Source: Culex pipiens pallens
Lineage: Eukaryota; Arthropoda; Insecta; Diptera; Culicidae
DNA: 64,000 nt
NCBI RefSeq assembly: GCF_016801865.2
Contig: NC_068937.1
Location: forward strand, 14,565,605-14,629,604
Direction: 5' to 3'
This document shows, piece by piece, positions 1 through 12,138 of the stretch. The number at the start of each line of letters is the position of its first letter. Positions within the stretch are counted from its first letter, which is position 1. The translations under genes were made by a program, and so were the position numbers. The notes under the pieces are model-generated. The model was not told the DNA's origin. It saw nothing but the letters and a program-made list of their open reading frames with translations, and did no database searches.

Positions 1-1324
1 CGTTCAAGAGCAGATAAATTTTCCGAAAGACCCCCCTCCCGCTCTCTTCCTCTTTCTGACAGATCCTAATCCGGGAGGGCCAAATGAATAGAATATGAAT
101 AAATTAACACACACAACTTTCGATGTTTGTGGTTATGTTCAAGGAGGGGTTGGCGGAGGGGGGGGGGGTCAAACTAGACAGATGACTGTGAATAAATTGG
201 TGGCTCCAGAGGGGCCAGCCCTCTCCCTCCAGGAACCTTTATTTGTGGCCAATGAACCAGGAACTGTCAGTTCAGAGGGGGTACACGTTGGCTAAAATAT
301 ACTCATTCTCTGAGTTTAATCGAACGATTTTGCTGCATGGGCGAAAGCTTCATTGAAGGGGGGCTATCCAGAAGCTACGTGATATAATGAATTTGACATT
401 TTGCGAGTAAACTTTGCGTCACCTCAATGTTGTTTGACATTGACTTGTTTTCATTTAAACCACGTGGCTTGTCGTTTGACAGCTGGGGACCATTCTTCAA
501 TCACGTAACCGTAGCGATCCCAAACACAATAACCCTCCAAATTCCCCAGATATTTACATCCCACTGCAGTTGAGTCAACCAATTTCGGCCGAAAATTTCC
601 AAAACATCTGTCCAGCGCGACACAGAGGGCGGCCAACAAACGAATGTGCAAACAAATGCAACTCTTGAGCTCGACCACAAAATATTTATCGTCTATTTAC
701 TCTGCCGGAATGGACCCCCCTCAACAGCATTTTAGTCGGCCAGTCAGTCAGTCAACCGGCAGGGAGATATTTTGCCATTCATCTAAAACTCAAACCAAGG
801 GGGGGGGGGAGGGGTCTTGCGGGGTGGTTGTCCTCACTCATATCCCCGTCAAAGTTACATTTTATTGTAAACAATTCCGGAATCGTTTTGTGTATATATT
901 CTCGTTTGTAAAATTTTGTGGACCGCCCCTCTCTCCCCCATCCACACTCTTCCATTAACTTCGAAGGGGGGGGGGTGTCGGACTTGGTGGGAGAATGAAG
1001 AAATAAGGGGGGGGGGGGTACTTTGTGTGTACTCTGACTATAATGGTGTGACGATAGTTTGATGTTGAGTCGGGGAATGTTGGTTTTCGGAAAGCTATAT
1101 TCTCTGGGGAATGGGATCTAAGGGGTAAAATGGATTACTTTAAGAATAAAAAATAAACTACAATTTATGAGGTTTTCAAATAAATTTTTTAACGTTTTAA
1201 ATCTTAATTAATGTATCATTTCATTTTTTTTTTGAAAATATTTTCGAATTCGTACGATTTGTGTTCAAGGTTAACCTTTTCTAAGGAATATGTGGAAGAT
1301 ACCAACCTTGATACCAACATTTAA
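1..1324. other. Intron 2 of receptor B, distal part: no gene seen
   Basis: Presumed intronic DNA. Several G runs of 8-11 (near 164, 800, 966, 1008) stand out. Short open frames here lack any recognisable domain. Confidence 0.5.
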
Positions 1325-1498
1325 GGGAGCGTTCTTTTATTACGTGACGCAAAAATTTGGATTTTTAGACCCCCTCCGGCCCCTTGTAACAAAATTTCCA
1401 TTCAAATTTAAACTTTTGTTTATGGAGCGTAACACAGCTTCTGACCCCCCCCTCCCCTCCTCACCCCCAACTGCGTTACGTAATAAAAGAACGCTCCC
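1325..1498. mobile_element. PIF/Harbinger-like MITE, 174 bp
   Basis: Terminal inverted repeats GGGAGCGTTCTTTTATTACG and the reverse complement (CGTAATAAAAGAACGCTCCC) bound the element, flanked by TAA on both sides (1322-1324 and 1499-1501). A 3-bp TAA target duplication is typical of PIF/Harbinger MITEs. It has no coding capacity. Confidence 0.7.
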
Positions 1499-2639
1499 TA
1501 AAGAACTTTCTGTTAGCAATTTTGTAGCATTATTTTCAAAAAATATATAAATTTCTAGTAATATTTTGGTATTTTTAATAATAATAGTTCTCTGGGAACA
1601 TCCTTAAACAACGTAAACGCTTTAGGAGGGGGAGGGGGAATTGGGTAGCGATTGTCCACAGTCCATACAAAAAAGATTTTTTTTGTAACAACAATTGTCA
1701 CAAGAGGGAGGGAGCGCTGAGATTTCCAAAAAAAAAGTTCACGTGGTTTATGGAAGGACACTTTTCAAAATGATTGAAATAGAACATCAGGATTTTCGTC
1801 AAACATTTTCCACAAAGTTGAACAAAGTCGGAGGGAGAGGTGGGTTTTGGGAGTGGTTGTTTTAATCATTAGTTTCCGAAATATGTTAGTATTGGCTGGA
1901 GAAATTTTATATGCGAGAAAGACATGCCCTAACATGCCCTAACATGATTAGCATGCAGATAAAAGAATTTCAGATAATTTCAGTAAATTAGTCTATTTTC
2001 AATAAATATTTTGAAATGCTTTGGAATAAACAAATTTCCCAAATTTATAAACAAATTTCCTAAATTTACAAATGAGGTTTCATCAGAAATGATCAAAAAA
2101 GTTTTTCAAACTCTTTTCCAAATTATTTTTTTTTGGTTTTAAAAAACAATATTTTTTTTTATTTGTCATTTCTGTAATTTTCCAAAAATCAACAAAAAAA
2201 TAATATGGTGATATAAATTTTGAAGATTTTTTGTTTGTTTTTCCTTTTTGTTTACTTTTATTTAAGTTATTAGAATTCATGATTAAATAGATTTTTTTTT
2301 TAATTTAGTAGAAACTTGATTAATTTAGCTTACTTTTGAAGAATTTTACAGAATCTTGGTAATTTAAAAAAACAATAAAATTAGATTTTTCTTTGTGGTA
2401 TTTTAAATAAAAATCAAATTTTAGAAAATACAAGATTTTTTTTTCTGTTTCAGAAAAAATATGTTAGATATATTTTTGGATAAATTTTGAATTTAATTTT
2501 TTTTTTGGGAAATTCTAATATTTCAGGATTTTAAAATTTTCAAAGTATTTTAGAAATGTTCAGTTTTTTTTAGGTATTTCAATTTTTTTTAAATAAAATG
2601 CAATTTTACAGTTTTTTTGAGTGTTTTTTTTGTGCGTGT
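1499..2639. other. AT-rich intronic sequence
   Basis: No gene seen. Long T and A runs from about 2090 on. Near 1734-1762 is a half copy of the CACGTGGTTTATGGA inverted-repeat family seen complete at 18864-18989. Confidence 0.4.
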
Positions 2640-2761
2640 GCCAAAAAAATTAATAAAAAAAATACAAATATTGAAATAAAAAGCCGTAGTTTCAACATTT
2701 GCATGGATGCGGGGGAGGGGGGAGAGACAAAAACTTTAAAATAAAATTTGTAACAGCCTTA
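2640..2761. mobile_element. GTTGCAAATATTT MITE family, partial copy (right end)
   Basis: Ends GACAAAAACTTT...TAACAGCCTTA, the reverse complement of the start of the next copy at 2835. It shares the internal word AGTTTCAACATTTGCATGG with other copies and has a G-rich tract (2711-2722) just inside the terminus. Confidence 0.6.
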
Positions 2762-2834
2762 TTATTACTTTAAAAATATGTACGTTAAAATTATTTCAGA
2801 TTTTTTTTTTCATTCACTAGTTTTTTTTGTTTAT

Positions 2835-3311
2835 AAGGCTGTTACAAATTTTATTTAAAGCTTTTGCCCCCCCCCCCCCCCCCCTTCCCCCATCGGCAAA
2901 GTTGGGCCGAAAAATCATGGAGCAAAAAAAAAAATTTTCAAAAAAATTATATATTTTAATGAAAATTTAGATGCAATCAGCTGAAATCAATTTAAAATGC
3001 ATTCCCCTGCGTTTAGAATCATTTTAAGCATGCTTGGGTTGATTTGAAAAAAATGATGTTTATTATCGCAAAAAAGTTTTTTTTTCGCAATTTTTTTTGT
3101 TTTCGTCAAATTTTACATTTTTTGAAAACTAATGATTGCAAAACAACTGAACTAGTGTAAAATGCATTTTAAAACGCTTTTTGCGTTCAAATATTGAGAC
3201 TATGGCCTGTTATCTAATTTTTAATATATATTTTTTATTTTTTTGCCCCCTCATTTCGACCTAGGCTAGAGCCGGAGGACAAAAACTTTGAAAAATATTT
3301 GCATCAACCTT
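2835..3311. mobile_element. GTTGCAAATATTT MITE family, full-length copy (about 477 bp)
   Basis: Left end AAGGCTGTTACAAATTTTAT, right end GAAAAATATTTGCATCAACC followed by TTA. Internal landmarks shared with other copies are GCATTCCCCTGCGTTTAGAA, ACAACTGAACTAGTG and the CTATGGCCTG segment. A run of about 22 C lies just inside the left terminus (2864-2884). Non-autonomous. Confidence 0.7.
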
Positions 3312-3854
3312 AGAAATGAAAAAAAATATATTTCAGATCATTTCAAATTTGTTTGGATTTTTTTTGGTTTAAGAAGGCGTTATTATATTTTTTTAAATAT
3401 TGGAATTTTTCAAAATTCAACAGAATATTAGTATGGTTTTATATATTTGAAGATTTTTTGTTTGTTTTTGAGTTTTGCAGAATTATATTTAAGTTATTCG
3501 AATTCAGAATTATAGATTTTTAAAATAAAGTAGAATCTTCAAATCAAGATTTTTTTTTGGTTTCAGAAAAAAATATGTTAGATATGATTTTTCAGATATA
3601 TTTTTTTGGATAAATTTTGATTTTTTTTTTAATTAGGCTGGTACAAATTTCAGTTAAAGTTTTTGTCCTCCCTCTTTTAAATAAATTTGAATATTTATAA
3701 ATAATGTACATTGTTCAAGAATTTTTGGTTGTGTGTGTTGATTCTCACAACATAAGGGTTTAAAAATATTTGCAACAGCTTTGCATAATTAAAAAACGGA
3801 ATTTTCAAAATTAGCAAATGTTTAGGTTTTATAAGAGTTAAAAAAAACGTATTT

Positions 3855-6251
3855 GGGTAATTCTCCGCCAACTCACACAGCAGTTGCCCCGACCCCTCTT
3901 CGATTTGCGTGAAACTTTGTCCTAAGGGGTAACTTTTGTCCCTGATCACGAATCCGAGGTCCGTTTTTTGATATCTCGTGACGGAGGTGCGGTACGACCC
4001 CTTCCATTTTTGAACATGCGAAAAAAGAGGTGTTTTTCAATAATTTGCAGCCTGAAACGGTGATGAGATAGAAATTTGGTGTCAAAGGGACTTTTGTGTA
4101 AAATTAGACGCCCGATTTGATGGCGTACTCAGAATTCCAAAAAAACGTATTTTTCATCGAAAAAAACACTAAAAAAGTTTAAAAAATTCTCCCATTTTCC
4201 GTTACTCGACTGTAAAAAAATTTGGAACATGTCATTTTATGGGAAATTTAATGTACTTTTTGAATCTACATTGACCCAGAAGGGTCATTTTTTCATTTAG
4301 AACAAAATTTTTTATTTTAAAATTTCGTGTTTTTTCTAACTTTGCAGGGTTATTTTTTAGAGTGTAATAATGTTCTACAAAAATGTAGAGCAGACAATTA
4401 CAAAAATTTTGATATATAGACATAAGGGGTTTGCTTATAAACATCACGAGTTATCGCGATTTTACGAAAAAAAGTTTTGAAAAAGTTGGTCGTCATCGAT
4501 CATGGCCGTTCATGGTCACCCGCGACAGACACGGACGACGAAACAAAGAGAAACGCAAAAAGTAACTTTTTCAAAACTTTTTGCCTTCCTCACCTTACTG
4601 AGGAAAGGCTATAAAATCACTCTGAAAATGAACTTCTTAATTCGACCTTGTAGACCCACCTTCACGTATACCTATCGACTCAGAATCATGTTCTGAGCAA
4701 ATGTCTGTGTGGATGTGTGTAGGTGGGTGGACAAAAAAATTGTCACTCGATTATCTTCGGACTGGATGAACGGATTTTGACCGTAGTAGTCTCATTCGAT
4801 CCGTCTTGGGGTCCCATAGGTCTCTATTTAAAATCAGCAAGTTTAGTTAAGTACTTCAAAAGTTATGCTAAAAAAACGATTTTGGCGTATGTCCGGAAGA
4901 TTGTAAAAAGGGTGGTTTTTGCAAGAAACCCTATCATGTTATACATTTTCAGAAAGGTATTAAAAAGACCTTTCCAATGAGCCCAAAACATTGAAGATCT
5001 GACAACCCTATCAAAAGTTATTAGCACTTAAGTGTTATTTATACACTTTTTGGAGGCCGGATCTCAGATATTTCAATGATAATGATGTCCGGGTCCATCA
5101 TGCAACCCATCGTTAGTTAGATAATCGAAAGACCTTTCAAATGAGCCTAAAACATCAAGGATCTGACAACCCTATCAAAAGTTATTGGCACTTAAGTGTT
5201 ATTTATACACTTTTTGGAGGCCGGATCTCAGATATTTCAGTAAAAATGATGTCCGGGTCCATCATGCGACCTGTCGTTAGTTAGACAATCGAAAGACCTT
5301 TCAAATGAGCCTAATACATCGAGGATCTGACAACCCTTTCAAAAGTTATTAGCACTTAAGTGTTATTTATACACATTTTAGAGGTCGGATTTCAGATATT
5401 GTGATAAAAATATTGTCTGAATCTTCCATGCGAACTATCGTTGGATAGGTTTTTTTTTGCCGATGAGCCAGAAAAATTAAAGGTCTGCGAACCCTATCAA
5501 AAGAAAAAAGTAATACAGTTGATTTGTTAAACATGTTAAGGGAATGTTGCTATTTTTACTGAATGTATTGACTTTATGAATGTGAGGAAGGCACCAACCA
5601 CCTAAAGGTGGATTAAGTAACGTTTTTTTCGTAAAATCGCGATAACTCGTGATGTTTATAAGCAAACCCCTTATGTCTATATATCAAAATTTTTGTAATT
5701 GTCTGCTCTACAACTTTGTAGAACATTGTTACACTCTAAAAAATAACCCTGCAAAGTTAGAAAAAACACGAAATTTTAAAATGAAAAATTTTGTTTTAAA
5801 TGAAAAGATGACCCTTCTGGGTCAATGTAGATTCGAAAAGTACATTAAATTTCCCATAAAATGACATGTTCCAAAAAAATTTTACAGTCGAGTAACGGAA
5901 AATGGGAGAATTTTTTAAACTTTTTTAGTGTTTTTTTCGATGAAAAATACGTTTTTTCGGAATTCTGAGTACGCCATCAAATCGGGCGTCTAATTTTACA
6001 TAAAAGTCCCTTTGACACCAAATTTCTATCTCATCACCGTTTCAGGCTGCAAATTATTGAAAAACACCTCTTTTTTCGCATGTTCAAAAATGGAAGGGGT
6101 CGTACCGCCCCTCCGTCACGAGATATCAAAAAACAGACCTCGGATTCGTGATCAGGGACAAAAGTTACCCCTTAGGACAAAGTTTCACGCAAATCGAAGA
6201 GGGGTCGGGGCAACTTTTTCCGATTTCGTGTGAGTTGGTAGAGAATTACCC
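3855..6251. mobile_element. Foldback element with about 620-bp terminal inverted repeats
   Basis: The arms 3855-4473 and 5621-6251 are near-identical reverse complements; the same 70-residue frame appears on opposite strands in each. Ends are GGGTAATTCTC and GAGAATTACCC, with ATTT on both flanks (possible 4-bp target duplication). The matching peptide (MTPNFYLITVSGCKLLKNTS) resembles no transposase I know and is most simply a shared non-coding frame. Confidence 0.75.
4583..5592. mobile_element. Nested MITE (about 1010 bp) with internal tandem repeats
   Basis: Termini GCCTTCCTCAC and GTGAGGAAGGC form an 11-bp inverted repeat inside the foldback. The interior has about three tandem units of about 164 bp, each containing ATCTGACAACCCTATCAAAA, CACTTAAGTGTTATTTATAC and GATGTCCGGGTCCATCATGC. 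The left segment (AGGAAAGGCTATAAAATCAC) is one I recall as common in culicine mosquitoes (memory, not a search). Confidence 0.65.
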
Positions 6252-6689
6252 ATTTAAAAAAAGATATTATTGACTTTCTTGAATTTTTAAAGAAATTTGA
6301 GAACTTTTCAAAATTTAGCGAAAGATTATGAAGGTTTTAAATATTTAGATGTTTTTGGATTTTTTTTTTAATTTGGCAGCATAAAGACAATTATGCTGAA
6401 TTTTGATTATTAAAAAAAATATTTTTTTAAAATGTTTGAACTAAAGAAAATTTTGTAGAATTTGAATTATAAATTAAATTTTTGAATAATGTTTTTTTTT
6501 TCAGAATTTTATTATGTTTCTGATATTTTATATATTTTTTAAGACAAAGTTTGAATTTTGATTTTTTTTTTGAATATTTTAATTTTTTCAAGATTTATAA
6601 TTTTACAGTGTTTTAGAATTTTTCAGATATTTGCAACATGCCTAGATTTTTTTTAAATAATATTTATTGCATTTTTCAGAATTGTGTTT

Positions 6690-7035
6690 TTTACGATTTT
6701 ATGCCCGCCCAGATGTTTTGCAATTTTTAGTTTTCAAAATATCAAAGCATTGGCAAAATATTTTATTTTGTCTAAAGAAAAAACTTTTTGCAGTACTGTA
6801 CAACAGAATTTCACAAAAAAAAATTGTTTATCGATCTCAAATATGCTAAATATGATTTTAAACGCAGGAAAATGCATTTCAAATTATTTTCAGTTCATTA
6901 GACTTCTTTTTCCATTAAAAATTTTAAGTTTTTTAAAAAAATATTGTTTTGCCCCCTGATTTTTCGGACCGATTTTGAAGCCAGGGGGGTGGGGGGTGTG
7001 AGACAAAAACTTGAAAAAATATTTGCAACGGCCTA
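6690..7035. mobile_element. GTTGCAAATATTT MITE family, partial copy
   Basis: Right end GACAAAAACTTGAAAAAATA followed by TTTGCAACGGCCTA, with a G-rich tract (6983-6998) just inside. The interior matches the 15152-15637 copy (TTTTGCAATTTTTAGTTTTC, GGAAAATGCATTTCAAATTA). Left boundary uncertain. Confidence 0.55.
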
Positions 7036-9983
7036 ACTTTTTTAAAAATATATTTAAAATATATTTGTGATTTCTTTAAACAATGTTTAAAAAAATCGAA
7101 TATTTTACACATGGAAAAAAGCATTTCAAAATGTTTGGAATTGTAAAATAATTTAGTTTAGTGATTTCATTAGCAATTTTTTTATTAGTTTTTTTTTATA
7201 ATTTTCTCGCGTTTTGATTTTTTAGATGCGTTTAGAGCTGGCAAAAACTGAAAATTGTATTTGCAATGGCCTTCGTAGTTTTTTTTAAATCTTTCGAGAT
7301 ATATAAAAAAAAAACAACTTTGAGTTTTGACGATTGTGTATGAATGATTGAATTTTTGTTTAAAATTTTCGTAGATTTTTAAAGCCTTAATTTTTTTTTG
7401 TGTTTTTCGTATGGATGATTGTCAATATGGAGTGAAGGAGAGGGGGGAGCGGGGGGGTGTTCAAAGTTTCAACAATCTCCTTAAAAGGGTTTACGTGATT
7501 TATGAGCAGTTCTTTGAATAAATTTATTATATTTTGTTATTTGTTTTTTGTAAAGCTTTTTCTATAATTTAAGAAATATAAGAAAGCCAAACAAAAAAAT
7601 TTTTTTGAAAGTTGTTTGATTATTTATCATTTTTTTTAAATAAAAAGGTTTTATGAGCTCATCAATTTCTGGTAATATTGTCATGGAAAATTCTCAATTT
7701 AGCCTTGAATGAAATTGCCTCCATATATAATTACATATTTAAAAATATTTTTTTATAAACATTCCTGAAATCTGGGAGCACTGCCAAAAGAATTAGAATT
7801 TTTTTTTCGTGGATCTGAAGCAAAGATTTACTTTTCGAACTGATTTACCTGAATCTTCCACCAAAAAGGCCAAGCGGACTCCAGCCTCCCCGTATACATT
7901 TCCCAAAAGCAAACAAACAGTGCTGCCCGCTCGTTCTCGTTGGTGGTTATTATTCCCGGTGGTCCCAAAAATTATTCAAATGACGCGGAAACTCTGTGGA
8001 ACCCTCGTCTCGTTGGCTGCTCAAAGTTGGCCATCAACATGTTCATAAGTCATGTTGGTTCAGCTCTGGCAACACTGGACCCGGGATTGTGGCGGTGGTC
8101 ATCGTGAGGCTAATAAAGCTTTGCCGGGGCTTGCAGTGGTCGCACAGATTGCTATTGACTCGATTTTTTTTAAGTTTTACTTTTTTGAGAATAAAAGGGA
8201 ACAAAAAACCAATATCAGTTCGTTTGCCATAGTTGCCTAGTTGGGATAAAAAAGTTTCAAAGAGAGCAGTAATTAAATCTATAACCCTTTTAATCGGTTA
8301 AGTGTATCATGAACGTGAGCGCTCTACGACTTGCTCACAGACAAGTGGAAGTGTTCGCTAATCCATTTTCGATTTCGTTCCTTTTGAACTGTCAAAAAAC
8401 TTTCAAAAATCACCACTAGAGGCACTACCGTAGCACTTTCTTGACATCTCCACCATTTTCAGCGCACCTTTCGGTCTGTTTTATCTGTGAACCCCCGACC
8501 TTTAGTGCAGTTGAGGTCCAATCATTGAACTAGCCCGTGTTCCGTGCCGGTGATTATGGGATATGATGGCAAACCGGGGCTGGCTCGAGAAGCGTAGAAT
8601 TACCGGTAGATGGCAGCACCAGCGTGATACGAGATCAAGCGATTCATCACTTTAATTAACTCGATAAAGTCAATAAACTTGGCGTGGCGTGGCGCAACTG
8701 CACTGAACTGCACTGAAATGGATCGCCGTGGTGAAGTTTACCCAGTGGGACGGGACGGTGATATTTGGAGTTGGGAGTGAGTCACGCAGCAGCTTGATGC
8801 GTTCGACTGTTAATGAAGCTTTCTAGATTGGAATGCATGTTGCTCGAGGGTTGGTTTTTTTTATACTGAATTTTGATTTTATGGTTATATGGGAAAAAAG
8901 CAGTTCCGATTGATTTTGAAAGATGAACTATAATGAACAAATCGACGATTTTTTGTTCAATTTCGACGTAAAAAGGTGCAAAAAATGGTAAATGTGTAAA
9001 ACTATGCCTGTAGATTCTTTAAAATGTGATACGTTCTCAGAATCCTCTCTGCGGTAAACACGACCCAGTAGGGCTGGCCTAGGATGTACTGCATTTATTA
9101 ATCAGCGTTTTCTTCTGGTGAAAATTGTTATGAAAGTAAAAGTAATTTTCTAAGGATTTTTTTTTAATTTTAAATGATTTCAACCAGTTAAACAATAAAA
9201 GAACATGACCTCAAAATTCGTACCAATAAATAAAAAACTCATATCGGCAATCTAAATCCACAATCCCAGCAACCCGGTAACGCAAGCAGTGATGCCAGCG
9301 GCACGGGAATGCCCGTTAAAATTTTCCACGTGCACGTGCAACAGATAATAGCCACCCCATAGCAACGGTGGGAAAACAATTAAAATTTTCAATTAAAATA
9401 AAAGCCAATAAACGTAAACCATAGTCAGGGGCGGGTGGGTTTCGTGCTGTTTTCTTCCGCGAGAGAAAATCGCGTGGATGCACACGTGGTTCCGGCGTTA
9501 ATTTCGGTTTAGACCCTTGGTCTTTTGAAATTTGATATTTATTTTGTTGTTTACAATTGCTCATTTGTAGTATGTTTTTGGTGTCTTTTTTTTAGTATAA
9601 TTTAAATTTCCCTAATATATTTTAAAATTGATTTCTGTTTTAAGGGTTACCGTTTTCGATGCGTACCTTCCTAGCGGCCATCACTTCTCGGAGCTCGACA
9701 GAATGTAGTAAAGCCAAATAAAAATATCACTTCACTGTTTATCGCATTTTGGCTGGTGATCTATGAAACGATCAGCCTGAGTGCGCTTGCACTCCTTCTT
9801 GGAAGGCGATTTCTTCAAATTTAATAACTAGATTTACTCACTAGCTAGAACACGGTAATTTCTTTTTCGACAGTTATGTCTTTTTTTGAATTTCCATTGG
9901 CATTTTTATGCTCATTTTTTTATGACTAACCAGCAAAATTCAGAATTATCTCTTAATTTGTTCATTCTACAGCATTTTATATG
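7036..9983. other. Intronic sequence without a recognised gene
   Basis: AT-rich to about 7800, then a more balanced stretch (7810-8800 and 9250-9780). Both strands were read for the next receptor B exons; no amino-terminal-domain, S1 or M1-M2 wording was found. The AACTGTCAAAAAAC word is at about 8387. Confidence 0.4.
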
Positions 9984-10190
9984 AAAAGCATTAGGGTGGC
10001 CCATTGAGGTCGGTAATTCCACAAAGTTGCCAGGTGTGAGAGCGACAGAATTTGTGTAATTTTAATGTGCAGGTGCACACATTTAAAAAAAATATTTAAT
10101 TTTATTTAAATTTTTAAATTAGTTAGAAATGGTGATCCATGCCCAAGTAACATTTTTAAACCAACTAGCCCCAACATAGTTGTATTAAGA

Positions 10191-11570
10191 GCGAGTCCAC
10201 GAACAGGGCATACCCCTTTGTATTGGACGTCGTTTGGACCTCACCAATCTGCCTGAAATTTTCAGGGGTTGTTTGTACATATAAAACTAGCATCTGGCCA
10301 AAATATGAGCACTCTAGGTCAACGGGAAGTGGGGCAAATCGGGACACAAAGTTTGAAGGTTAAAAAACGTCAAAAATCTTAAAAAGGCTATAACTTAGGC
10401 AAAATTCAATTTAATTTCAAAATTCAAAATGCATCTGAAAGGGCTTGAAAAATGCAACAAAATGCAGGGTAGAGCATCTCAATTGGTTATTTCTAAAGGG
10501 AGTTATTGGCATTTTAGTGAAAAAATAGCATAATTTTCAAACTCAAATAAAAAAGTGTTCCATCCAGATATCAACTCGGTTCGACCTGCAGCTTGTAGGG
10601 GACATCTGGGACTACCATCTGAGACTGAGAACGCTTTGGGTAAGGCAGTTTAACATATTAAATAGACACTTTTACTTTTAGTGAATTTTTTTGTTGTAAA
10701 TTTTTGCTCGGGAGACCCCTTAGATCCCATTTTTTGGTGATAATTTTATCATATTCGTGTTCCTGAGACAATTTCACAATAGAAACATGCATAAAAATGT
10801 TTATTTTCATCCATTTTAACCCTTTAAAAAATGAAAGTTAAAAAAAATAAGAAGCTGCTTTTTTTCTGGTGTCATCTAGTATCCTTGGAAACGAACTTGA
10901 TTTTCAATAAATGTGAATCGAAGATTTTTTTTAACTTTCATTTTTTAAAGGGTTAAAATGGATGAAAATAAACATTTTTATGCATGTTTCTATTGTGAAA
11001 TTGTCTCAGGAACACGAATATGATAAAATTATCACCAAAAAATGGGATCTAAGGGGTCTCCCGAGCAAAAATTTACAACAAAAAAATTCACTAAAAGTAA
11101 AAGTGTCTATTTAATATGTTAAACTGCCTTACCCAAAGCGTTCTCAGTCTCAGATGGTAGTCCCAGATGTCCCCTACAAGCTGCAGGTCGAACCGAGTTG
11201 ATATCTGGATGGAACACTTTTTTATTTGAGTTTGAAAATTATGCTATTTTTTCACTAAAATGCCAATAACTCCCTTTAGAAATAACCAATTGAGATGCTC
11301 TACCCTGCATTTTGTTGCATTTTTCAAGCCCTTTCAGATGCATTTTGAATTTTGAAATTAAATTGAATTTTGCCTAAGTTATAGCCTTTTTAAGATTTTT
11401 GACGTTTTTGAACCTTCAAACTTTGTGTCCCGATTTGCCCCACTTCCCGTTGACCTAGAGTGCTCATATTTTGGCCAGATGCTAGTTTTATATGTACAAA
11501 CAACCCCTGAAAATTTCAGGCAGATTGGTGAGGTCGATGCGAGATGGGTATGCTTTGCTCGTGGACTCGC
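10191..11570. repeat. Giant near-perfect palindrome, arms about 650 bp, spacer about 76 bp
   Basis: Arms 10191-10848 and 10925-11570 are reverse complements over almost their full length. They differ mainly near the outer ends (ACCCCTTTGTATTGGACGTC against ACCCATCTCGCATCGACC) and at scattered bases. Outer ends are GCGAGTCCACG and CGTGGACTCGC. It is absent from the sister element at 45376-46370, so it is an insertion. Confidence 0.85.
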
Positions 11571-12138
11571 TTTTAAGGTTTTATGGTAGCATCTTGATTG
11601 CTTAATAGTTTTATTTGGGCATTCGCCGCAACCAATAAGCATGAACTAATTAATAGGTTCTAACTAATAAAAGCTAAATGGCTTTCAGTAAGGTTTTAGG
11701 AAAGTTTTAAGAGAGTCTTGAAAACCCAATGACAATGCCATGTCAAACGGTTTTATCGCATGCTTCTTTAAAACCGAGGTTGTTTTAGCTTTCAAGTGCC
11801 ATTAGGCATGCAAAAAGCTTAATTAAAACCACAAGCTCCTGAAAAAGCTTTTAACGCGGCCAATTAGCAGTGCATTAATATGGCGCTAAACGCGTGTTCT
11901 GATTGAATGTGATTGGTTGAAAAAATAGTGAACTGAGAAATTTGATTTAAATTTGACGAAAACACTCATTTATCCTGAATTTTTTAATATAATTAAAATA
12001 GCGATGGATGTTTATAAATAATTTGAATTTTTTTTCAAAGAATTGCAGTAAAATATTTTTTAACATTGAAAACTATGATTACAAATAATGATTTTTTATG
12101 AGGTGAGTTGATTTATTTGGCTCTATCTCCCCTACATC

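Noticed and set aside
3873..6233. Pair of identical 70-codon frames (MTPNFYLITV...) as a small protein family
   Set aside because: They are the two arms of an inverted repeat; no start context, no known domain, and the frames end differently.
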